From assembly GCF_031843945.1 (NCBI RefSeq), contig NZ_JAVTJJ010000001.1, positions 682,001-746,000 on the forward strand: a stretch of 64,000 nt of DNA, written 5' to 3'. The notes under the pieces were generated by a model. It saw only the letters and a program-made list of their open reading frames with translations. It did no database searches and was not told the DNA's origin. The DNA comes from Paracidovorax sp031843945. Lineage in GTDB: Bacteria > Pseudomonadota > Gammaproteobacteria > Burkholderiales > Burkholderiaceae_C. Numbering within the stretch: the first letter of the stretch is position 1; the number at the start of each line of letters is the position of its first letter. Shown here one piece after another: positions 57,761 to 64,000 of the stretch. The translations under genes and the position numbers were made by a program.

Positions 57761-60235
57761 TCAAGGCTCCAGCACCAGCCGGTGCCTGAAGCGCTCTGGC
57801 GCCAGCTGCAGCCGCCGCAGGCCGCCCTGCGCCCAGGCCTCGGCCATATCGCGGTAGCGCGGCGAGAACACCAGCCCGCTCTGCCCCGTCTGGTAGATGA
57901 ACAGCGACTGTTCCGGGTCACCCAGGTCGTACACCGCGCGCAGCGATGCGGCGTGGCGGCTGGCGAAGGGCTCGGTCTTTTCGGCCGGGTTGTACTGGCC
58001 GACATTGACGGTGTAGGCGTCGCCCGGCGAGGGCACGCGCACGTCGAACCAGCGCGCCAGCAGCGGCACGTTGCTGAACGGGCGGTGCACGCTGAGCGCC
58101 GGGTGCGCCGCGCCCCAGCGCCAGCGGGCGGGGTCGGCGCCGTATTGGGCAGCCAGCCGATCCAGCGCCCGGTGCAGCGCAGCGCCGGCCTGCTGCGGGC
58201 AGGTCAACGGCTGGCACCACCAGGCGTCGCCGCGCTCCAGAATGCCTTCGATGGCGGCACGAAAGTCGCGCCGGCCGTAGAGTGCGGCGAATCGATCGGC
58301 GCCCATGCGCGGCAGCAGCAGGCCGCGCGCCAGCTCATCCGTCCACAGGGCAAAGATCAGCGGCGCCGCGCGGTCGGTTCGCATGTCGCCGTCCCAGCCC
58401 TGCAGTTCGGCCTGCGCGCGGCCCGCCAACGCGTGGGTGGAAGGCGCGGCGGCCAGATGCGGCAGCAGCCGCAGCGCGGCCAGCGAGACCGTGTCCTGCT
58501 GCAGCGCGCGCAGGCTGGCCACGTCGTGGCGCGGCGTGACCTCCAGCCGTTCGGCGATGCGGTCATAGCGATAGGGCAGCGCCCAGTCGGCGGTGATGAA
58601 GTGCGCGTAACCCTGCGCCGTGATGCGCTGGTTGGCCGTGGCCAGCCAGCCGCGTGCGGCGCCGTCGTCCTGCGGGGCGCCCTCCAGCGGCAGCCAGCCC
58701 TGCCAGTCGTAGCGCGCGTCCCAGCCGGGCGCGGGCGCCACGCCGCGCATGTCGTTGCCCTCGCCGCGCAGCGGCACGCGGCCCATGGCCTTGAAAGCGA
58801 TGTGGCCGTGCACGTCGGCCGCCACCACGCTCTGCATGGGCGAGTGGTAGTGCGCGAACGCGGCGAACAATTCATCCACCGACTGCGCCTGGTTGGCCAG
58901 CAGGCCGGCCAGCACGGTCTGGTTGTCGGCGTCCAGCGCGCTCCAGCGCAGCGCCAGCACGTGGCGGTTCAGCTCGATCACGCCGCCGTGCAACGCTGGC
59001 TGCGCGTCGCTCAGCACCGGGCCGTGGCGCGTGGCGCGCACGGTATGGCGCACGTCGGGCTGGCCCTTGACGCGAATGGTGTGCTCGCGCTGCGTGAACG
59101 GCGCCCAGCCGTCGGGCGTGCGGTAGCGCTTCGCGTCCGCCGGGTCGATCTGCTCCAGATACAGATCCTGCACGTCGGGCGCGGTGTTGGTGAAGCCCCA
59201 GGCCGCCTGCGCCGTGCGCCCCAGCACTACGAAGGGCAAGCCGGGCAAGGTGGCGCCGATCACGTCCATGGCGGCGACGGCGCTGCCGTCGGACGCCACG
59301 CCTGCTGGCGCCTTCAGCCGCGCGAAGTACCAGAGCGCCGGCGCGCCCAGGCCCAGGTGCGGGTCGTTGGCCAGCAGCGGCTTGCCGCTCACGGTACGGC
59401 TGCCCGCGACCACCCAGTTGTTGCTGCCCCGCCCGCCCGGGTCGCCCGCTTGAGCGAAAAGCTCATGCGCCCATGGGACTGACGGCACGGCGGTGGCTTC
59501 GGCTGCTGACACCTTGTCGCCCTGCGCGCGATACACGCCCAGCCGCTCGTACAGCGCCGCCAGGTCCACACTCGTCGCGGGCGCCTCGCCGGGATACGGC
59601 GGCATCAGCTGCCAGAGCCGGTCGGTGGGCAGCGTGCGCGCCAGCGACAGGCGTGCGAATTCGCTGCCCCAGTTGCCGCTCAAGTCCAGCGCCATCATCA
59701 GCGCCCAGCCCACGCTGTCCTCGGGCGACCAGGGCGTGCCGCTGGCGCCGCCGGGTTGCGCGCCCAACAGCAAAAATTCTGGCGGCAGCGCCTGCGGCCG
59801 GTGCTGGTGGAACGAGGCGATGCCCCGGCTGTAGGCCTGCAGCGCCTCGCGCGCGAAGGGCGGCAGGCCGGCGTACTGGCGGCGCGCTGCGCCGGCGATG
59901 TCCAGCGTGCGCATCAGCCGGTCGGTGTCCAGCGCCGCCGGGCCGAAGAGCTCCGAGAGCTCGCCATGCATCAGGCGCCGGTTGAATTCAAGCTGCCAGG
60001 TGCGCTCCTGCGCATGCACGTAGCCCATGGCAAACCAGGCATCGAAGGGCGTGGCCGCTTCGATGTGGGTGACGTCTGCCTCGTCGCGCCGCACCTTCAC
60101 GGGCTGCGTGAGGCCTGCCGCTTGCAAACGCCCGTCGAGCGCGGAAAAGCTGCGCAGCACGTAGACGGCGGCTGCGGCGCCTGCCAGCAGCGCCAGGGCC
60201 ACCAGGGCGACCGCGCCTCGCCGAATCCATCCCAT
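57761..60235 (-). CDS. Penicillin acylase-family Ntn hydrolase
   Basis: An 824-residue S45-family protein that should be self-cleaved. An N-terminal membrane anchor or signal (ALVALALLAGAAAAVYVL) precedes the alpha chain (VRRDEADVTHIEAATPFDAW). The autocatalytic Ser271 in GGRGSNNWVVAGSRTVSGKP starts the beta chain; ANDPHLGLGAPALWY and AWGFTNTAPDVQDLYLEQID follow, with HYHSPMQSVVAADVHGHIAF. Members cleave penicillin, acyl-homoserine lactones or similar amides; the substrate here cannot be read. Exported. Confidence 0.9.
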   Translation of the reverse strand: MGWIRRGAVALVALALLAGAAAAVYVLRSFSALDGRLQAAGLTQPVKVRRDEADVTHIEAATPFDAWFAMGYVHAQERTWQLEFNRRLMHGELSELFGPAALDTDRLMRTLDIAGAARRQYAGLPPFAREALQAYSRGIASFHQHRPQALPPEFLLLGAQPGGASGTPWSPEDSVGWALMMALDLSGNWGSEFARLSLARTLPTDRLWQLMPPYPGEAPATSVDLAALYERLGVYRAQGDKVSAAEATAVPSVPWAHELFAQAGDPGGRGSNNWVVAGSRTVSGKPLLANDPHLGLGAPALWYFARLKAPAGVASDGSAVAAMDVIGATLPGLPFVVLGRTAQAAWGFTNTAPDVQDLYLEQIDPADAKRYRTPDGWAPFTQREHTIRVKGQPDVRHTVRATRHGPVLSDAQPALHGGVIELNRHVLALRWSALDADNQTVLAGLLANQAQSVDELFAAFAHYHSPMQSVVAADVHGHIAFKAMGRVPLRGEGNDMRGVAPAPGWDARYDWQGWLPLEGAPQDDGAARGWLATANQRITAQGYAHFITADWALPYRYDRIAERLEVTPRHDVASLRALQQDTVSLAALRLLPHLAAAPSTHALAGRAQAELQGWDGDMRTDRAAPLIFALWTDELARGLLLPRMGADRFAALYGRRDFRAAIEGILERGDAWWCQPLTCPQQAGAALHRALDRLAAQYGADPARWRWGAAHPALSVHRPFSNVPLLARWFDVRVPSPGDAYTVNVGQYNPAEKTEPFASRHAASLRAVYDLGDPEQSLFIYQTGQSGLVFSPRYRDMAEAWAQGGLRRLQLAPERFRHRLVLEP

Positions 60236-60291
60236 GGGTCGCCCTTCCCTTCAAATGCCCGGCAGGGCGATGTCCGTCAGTGAAGAAAAGT

Positions 60292-60363
60292 CCGTTCGGG
60301 CTGAGCCTGTCGAAGCCAGGGCACGCGGTTGCGAACACCCTTCGACAGGCTCAGGGTGAACGG
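60292..60363. repeat. Inverted pair of TTCGACAGGCTCAG repeats
   Basis: Left arm CCGTTCGGGCTGAGCCTGTC with GAAGCC, right arm CCCTTCGACAGGCTCAGGG with TGAACGGG, separated by 20 bases. This is a widely met proteobacterial intergenic element; the arms pair to a long hairpin. It is in the 210-base gap upstream of the acylase and downstream of the LD-carboxypeptidase gene. Confidence 0.8.
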
Positions 60364-60428
60364 GTTTCTCAGGGCGGACGGGTCTCATTGGCTGGCACTA
60401 CGATGCAGGGGGAAATTCTTAGCGTGGG

Positions 60429-60452
60429 CCTTAGTGCCTTAGTGCCTTAGTG
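60429..60452. repeat. Tandem repeat, three copies of CCTTAGTG
   Basis: An 8-base unit is repeated three times exactly. The last copy supplies the TAA stop of the LD-carboxypeptidase gene. Confidence 0.85.
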
Positions 60453-61496
60453 CGTATGGCCCCAGTAGATCAAGGCATCGCGCCCTTCCACCGACAGCGA
60501 CACCGGCGCGCCAACGGGCAGCAGCACCTTGGTGGGCACATGGCCGAACGGCAGGTTGGTCAGCACGGGGGCCTTGATCTGCGTGCGCAGCCAGTCGACC
60601 ACGCTCTGCAGCTTGAAGCCCTTGTCGTGCGGGGTGAGCTGGTAGTCGGAGAACTGCCCCAGCACGACGGCCTTCTGGCGGGCCAGCACGCCGGCGTGCA
60701 GCAGCTGGGTCAGCATCCGCTCGATGCGGTACGGGTGCTCGTTCACGTCTTCCAAAAACAGGATGCCGCCGCGCACGTCGGGGAGGTAGGGCGTGCCCAC
60801 CAGCGACGCCAGCACGGCCAAGTTGCCGCCCCAGAGCGTGGCGTTCTTCACGTAGATGTCACGCACCGCGGGCTTGCCGTCGGCCTTAGGCTTTTCGGCG
60901 TTCATGCGCCAGCCGGTGCCTTCGCCGTGGCCGGTGAACAGGTCGTCCAGGCAGGCCAGCATGATGTCGTCGGGCTCGCCTTCGCAACCCAGGTCGCCGA
61001 CCAGCGCCGGGCCGGCCCAGGTGGTGGCGCCAGTCTTCGCCAGCAGCGCGGATTGGAAAGCGGTGAAGTCGCTCAGGCCCACGAACCGCGTGCCACCGCC
61101 CACCGCCTTGGCCACGGCCTTGTAGCGAATGCCTGGCAGGATGCGCGAGAGGCCGTAGCCGCCGCGCGAGATCAGCGCCACGTCAGCACCGCTGGCGGCT
61201 GCGCGGTGGATGGCGGCCAGACGTGTGGCGTCGTCGCCGGCAAAACGCGTGTGGCTGGCCAGCGCGTCAGTGTCGATTTCGACCTCATGGCCCATGCTTT
61301 TGAGCCGCGCCACGCCGCGCTTGAAGCCGGCCTTGTCGCGCACCGCGCCCGAGGGCGAGTAAACGTAGATGTGCAGCGGGCCGTGGTGATGGCCGCAATG
61401 GTCGCCGTGGTGGGAATGGTCGTGATCTGAGGACAAGGCATTCAGGCCGTGCGCGGCCTGCTCCGAAAGAATGAACGTTGCGCAGCGCCTTCGCAT
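60447..61496 (-). CDS. ldcA: LD-carboxypeptidase with His-rich N-terminus
   Basis: A 349-residue peptidase that trims the tetrapeptide of recycled murein. The nucleophile Ser is in RFVGLSDFTAFQ, and ISRGGYGLSRILPGI, FLEDVNEHPYRI (Glu) and LPFGHVPTKVLL (His) complete the site. The N-terminus carries a His cluster (DHDHSHHGDHCGHHHGPLH, nine His in 19 residues) before the usual HIYVYSPSG strand. The ATG at 61496 is the first plausible start after the tadA stop; there is no clear ribosome site. Its stop comes from a tandem repeat. Confidence 0.85.
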   Translation of the reverse strand: MRRRCATFILSEQAAHGLNALSSDHDHSHHGDHCGHHHGPLHIYVYSPSGAVRDKAGFKRGVARLKSMGHEVEIDTDALASHTRFAGDDATRLAAIHRAAASGADVALISRGGYGLSRILPGIRYKAVAKAVGGGTRFVGLSDFTAFQSALLAKTGATTWAGPALVGDLGCEGEPDDIMLACLDDLFTGHGEGTGWRMNAEKPKADGKPAVRDIYVKNATLWGGNLAVLASLVGTPYLPDVRGGILFLEDVNEHPYRIERMLTQLLHAGVLARQKAVVLGQFSDYQLTPHDKGFKLQSVVDWLRTQIKAPVLTNLPFGHVPTKVLLPVGAPVSLSVEGRDALIYWGHTH

Positions 61497-61512
61497 GGCT
61501 GCGGGCGTGGCG

Positions 61513-62670
61513 TCAAGGGCGGAAGTATTCCACAGCGAGTGCGGCCAGGGCTTCGCCATTCAGCGCCGGGTCGGCCCGGGTAGCGACCGGCAAGCCCGCT
61601 TGCACAGCCCGCGCCCAACGCGCGAAGGCCCGTGGCGCGGCGCGATGCCCCGCGTCAGGGAACGGTGCGGCCCAGCAAGCGTCCACATCGCCCTCTTCAC
61701 CGGCCTGCGATGCCGTGCAAGCCAGCAGGCCGGCGAAGCGCCCTGGCAACGCCACGGGCAACGCGGCCGCCAAACCGTCGTTTTCTTCGGGCACCACCAG
61801 CACGGCGTTGCGCAGGTCGAGCCGCTCTGCGAATTCGATCAGCACCTGCCGATGCCATTCCCACGTGTGCACGGCCTCCTTCTTGGGCTTGTCGCTCTTG
61901 CCAAAGCCGATGAGGTCGGGCGCGACCACACGATCACCCGCCGCCAAAAACACAGGCAGCATGCGCCGCCACGCGTAGCTCCACGCCGGGCTGGCATGCA
62001 GGCACAGCCAGGTGCGGGCAGCGCCCTGCGGGCCCTCATCAAGGTAGTGCAGGCGCAGGCCGTCCAGCGCGGGCAGGTCGCTCACGTAATGCGGCGCCCA
62101 GGGGTAGCCGGGCAGATCGGCAAAGTGGCGTTCGGGCGTCCTCAGTGCGTCGTCGCGCAGGGGGTGAGCGGCCTGGGCCTGCGCGCGCTGCTGCTGGCGG
62201 CGGCGCTGGAAGAAATCGCTCAGCAGCGCGCCGCATTCAGCAGCCAGTACACCGCCTTGCAAACCGGTCTGGTGATTGAGCTTCGGCTGGGCAAACAAGT
62301 TGACCACCGAGCCGGCCGCGCCCGTCTTCGCATCGGCCGCGCCAAACACCACGCGCGGCAGGCGCGCGTGCAGCATGGCGCCGCTGCACATGGCGCAGGG
62401 CTCCAGCGTGACGTAGAGCGTGCAGCCGTCGAGCCGGTAGTTGCCCAGCCGCTCGGCCGCCGCGCGCAGGGCCGCGATCTCGGCATGCGCCGTGGGGTCA
62501 TGGCCGGCGATGGGCGCGTTGCGGCCGGTGGCGATCACTTCACCCGCGCGCACGACGACGGCGCCCACCGGCACCTCGCCCGCGTCGGCGGCGGCACGGG
62601 CTTCGGCCAGCGCCAGGCGCATCCAGACAGCGTCATCCTCCGAGGTGGCATGAAGGGTTGAATCACTCAT
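61513..62670 (-). CDS. tadA: TadA tRNA adenosine deaminase fused to a decayed haloalkane-dehalogenase-like domain
   Basis: A 385-residue fusion. Residues 1-160 are TadA, which converts A34 to inosine in tRNA-Arg; the zinc and proton-shuttle residues His62, Glu64 (AHAEIAAL), Cys92 and Cys95 (LEPCAMCSGAML) are present. From about 174 (DALRTPERHFADLPGYPWAP) the protein follows the N-terminus of DhlA-type haloalkane dehalogenases, through YLDEGP, HASPAWSYAWRRMLPVF, APDLIGFGKSDKPKKE and FAERLDLRNAVLVV. The nucleophile elbow QDWGG is replaced by PEENDG, and the segment that would hold the acid and His is missing. The alpha/beta-hydrolase half looks catalytically dead. Start ATG 62670 adjoins a repeat copy. 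Confidence 0.85.
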   Translation of the reverse strand: MSDSTLHATSEDDAVWMRLALAEARAAADAGEVPVGAVVVRAGEVIATGRNAPIAGHDPTAHAEIAALRAAAERLGNYRLDGCTLYVTLEPCAMCSGAMLHARLPRVVFGAADAKTGAAGSVVNLFAQPKLNHQTGLQGGVLAAECGALLSDFFQRRRQQQRAQAQAAHPLRDDALRTPERHFADLPGYPWAPHYVSDLPALDGLRLHYLDEGPQGAARTWLCLHASPAWSYAWRRMLPVFLAAGDRVVAPDLIGFGKSDKPKKEAVHTWEWHRQVLIEFAERLDLRNAVLVVPEENDGLAAALPVALPGRFAGLLACTASQAGEEGDVDACWAAPFPDAGHRAAPRAFARWARAVQAGLPVATRADPALNGEALAALAVEYFRP

Positions 62671-62720
62671 CTTTTGATAGCTACTTGCGCTTATTAGACA
62701 AGCGCTGGAGGCATTTTTTT
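62671..62720 (+). repeat. Interspersed family repeat
   Basis: TTTTGATAGCTACTTGCGCTTATTAGACAAGCGCTGGAGGC followed by a T-tract. It lies between the small membrane protein gene and the tadA start, filling most of the gap. Confidence 0.85.
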
Positions 62721-62973
62721 ACTTGGATTCATCTTCGGGCATGGGGCGCGGCTGCTGCATCAGCGTGTCCATCTGCTGGCGCACCTGCTGCTGGATCTGC
62801 TGGCTCTGGTCGCGCACCGAGCCAGTCGGCGCGCTGGCCGGAGATTGCGGCGAACCTGTGACGGTGGGCAGCGCCGGCACAGCCAATTGCGGAGCTGCCA
62901 TCTGGCGCTTGGCCAGCACCGCCACGATGGCCAGCGCCACCACCAACCCGACCAACCCGAACGCTCTGAACAT
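62719..62973 (-). CDS. Small single-span membrane protein
   Basis: An 84-residue protein: one N-terminal transmembrane helix (FRAFGLVGLVVALAIVAVLA), a Pro/Ala linker, and a charged Gln-rich helix (SQQIQQQVRQQMDTLMQQ) facing the other side. A purine-rich AGGGG precedes ATG 62973; the open frame upstream has no ribosome site. I do not recognise the family. It stands next to tadA on the same strand. Confidence 0.7.
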   Translation of the reverse strand: MFRAFGLVGLVVALAIVAVLAKRQMAAPQLAVPALPTVTGSPQSPASAPTGSVRDQSQQIQQQVRQQMDTLMQQPRPMPEDESK

Positions 62974-63070
62974 CGCTTTGCCCCTGGAAAAACATGCGGG
63001 GGCCACTGTAGCGCGCCGCACAGCACAACGGCCGCTCGCGGCGGCCGTTGCGCAAGGCAAGAAACGCAGA

Positions 63071-64000
63071 TCAGTTCAGCGCAACGCGGGCGTTGGTGGG
63101 GTAGTGGTACAGCGTCACGGCAGGCTGGGTCAGCTCGCCCTTGGGGGTGAATGCCACGTTGGCCGTCACGCCCTTGTACTGCGTCTTGGCGATGAAGGGC
63201 GTGTACTTGCGCGGGTCCACCGAGTCAGCGCGCTTCATGGCGTCGACCAGCACCATGGCCGCGTCGTAGGCGTAGGGGCTGTAGATCTGGAACTGGCCAG
63301 GGAACTGCGCGTCGTAGCGCTTCTTCCACTCGGCTCCGCCCTGCATCTTGGTGACCGACGCACCGCCGGTGGCGCAGGTCACGTTCTTCAGCGTGGCGGA
63401 CTTGCTCGCCAGCTCGGGCAGCTTTTCGGTGCACAGCGCGTCGCCGCCGAAGAACTTCACTTGCCCCAGGCCCAGTTGCTCGATCTGGCGCAACATGGGG
63501 CCGGCCTGCGCGTCCAGCCCGCCGTAGAAGATGCCGTCGGGCTTCTTGCTCTTGAGCGAGGTCAGGATGGCCATGAAGTCGGTGGCACGGTCGTTGGTGA
63601 ATTCTTCGCCCACCACGGTCAGGCCCTTTTGCTGCGCGGTGGCCTTGAAGACTTGAGCCACGCCCTGGCCGTAGGCCGTGCGGTCGTCGATGATGGCCAC
63701 GGTCTTGAGCTTCAGGTGGTCGGCCGCGTAGATGGCCAGCGCCGCGCCCAGCGCGCTGTCGTTGGCGATCAGGCGAAAGGCGGTCTTGTAGCCGGGCTTG
63801 GTCAGGTCTGGGTTGGTGGCCGACGCGGTGATGTGCGGTAGATCGCACTTTTCATAGATGGTGGACGCGGGAATCGACGTGCCCGACTGCAGATGGCCCA
63901 CCACGCCAGCGACCTTCAAGTCGCACAGCTTCTGCGCCACAGCGGTGGCTTGGCGCGGGTCGCCCGCGTCGTCTTCGGCGGCCAGCTCGAACTTGATCTT
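63071..64000 (-). CDS. Liv-type ABC transporter substrate-binding protein (partial, N-terminus outside window)
   Basis: The last 309 codons of a periplasmic binding protein; the 5' end lies beyond 64000. The visible protein runs KIKFELAAEDDAGDPRQATA, SGTSIPASTIYEKCDLPH, ATNPDLTKPGYKTAFRLIAN and DDRTAYGQGVAQVFKATAQQ to LYHYPTNARVALN, and is close to the protein at 40537-41664 through its whole length. A GTG inside could be mistaken for its start. No permease gene adjoins within the window. Confidence 0.93.
   Translation of the reverse strand, partial: KIKFELAAEDDAGDPRQATAVAQKLCDLKVAGVVGHLQSGTSIPASTIYEKCDLPHITASATNPDLTKPGYKTAFRLIANDSALGAALAIYAADHLKLKTVAIIDDRTAYGQGVAQVFKATAQQKGLTVVGEEFTNDRATDFMAILTSLKSKKPDGIFYGGLDAQAGPMLRQIEQLGLGQVKFFGGDALCTEKLPELASKSATLKNVTCATGGASVTKMQGGAEWKKRYDAQFPGQFQIYSPYAYDAAMVLVDAMKRADSVDPRKYTPFIAKTQYKGVTANVAFTPKGELTQPAVTLYHYPTNARVALN

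Noticed and set aside
60429..60452. Possible CRISPR or phage attachment repeat
   Set aside because: Only three direct 8-base units without spacers.

Overview
The window is a GC-rich, gene-dense chromosomal segment that reads as a member of the Burkholderiales, most likely family Comamonadaceae (Acidovorax/Variovorax/Diaphorobacter-like). The evidence is the recognisable gene order (yebC-purD-hemF...rsfS-rlmH-maf-rng; pepA-holC back to back with lptF-lptG), several liv-type binding proteins, SelO-MsrB, and a dozen copies of a roughly 60 bp AT-rich intergenic repeat built round AGCGCTT...AAGCGCT, which I associate with this family. I saw no tRNA, rRNA, CRISPR array, transposase or prophage gene. 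Almost every base lies in or within 250 bases of a gene, and no gene-free stretch exceeds 300 bases.

Layout. 1-4.6 kb: the end of a surface-glycan operon (glycosyltransferase end, PglC-, PglD-, PglE- and PglF-like enzymes) that makes and loads an acetamido-amino sugar on undecaprenyl phosphate; all its genes overlap by 1-4 bases. 4.6-8.7 kb: an exported hydratase-like protein, a 4-hydroxybutyrate dehydrogenase, a patatin lipase and an HDOD protein. 8.8-19.8 kb: Tex, small exported and unknown proteins, a DUF72 protein, two overlapping MFS exporters, a membrane acyltransferase-like protein, a DUF1566 protein, a signal-less binding-protein domain and an SDR. 19.9-36.5 kb: a long minus-strand lipid/acyl-CoA catabolic region (GST, GNAT, CurA-type reductase, thioesterase, SDR, acyl-CoA dehydrogenase, thiolase, FadB-like protein) joined to a complete liv-type ABC importer (livFGMH plus binding protein) and an acyl-CoA synthetase. 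The importer probably feeds a carboxylic acid to the ligase and the beta-oxidation enzymes.

36.6-40.5 kb: a plus-strand run of selO, msrB, yciB, bolA and a parvulin foldase, closed by facing terminators. 40.5-46.9 kb: an orphan liv-type binding protein, an unknown Ala-rich protein, holC and pepA on the minus strand, then divergent lptF-lptG-cbiX on the plus strand. 47-49.2 kb: a CysB-type regulator and a methionine-type aminotransferase. 49.2-56.1 kb: the housekeeping minus-strand block rng-maf-rlmH-rsfS-hemF-purD-yebC, from which the usual nadD is missing. 56.1-64 kb: a HerA/DUF853 ATPase, a penicillin-acylase-family protein, an LD-carboxypeptidase with a His-rich N-terminus, a TadA fused to a decayed haloalkane-dehalogenase-like domain, a small membrane protein, and a second liv-type binding protein cut by the window edge.

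The most notable observations are the TadA fusion; copies of the family repeat read in frame inside three genes (patatin, acyl-CoA dehydrogenase, selO) and supplying the stop codon of a fourth; the LivF/LivG pair whose altered ATPase motifs fall on the same composite ATP site; the histone-like tail on RsfS; and the missing nadD. None of the operons looks like a new defence system or mobile element.
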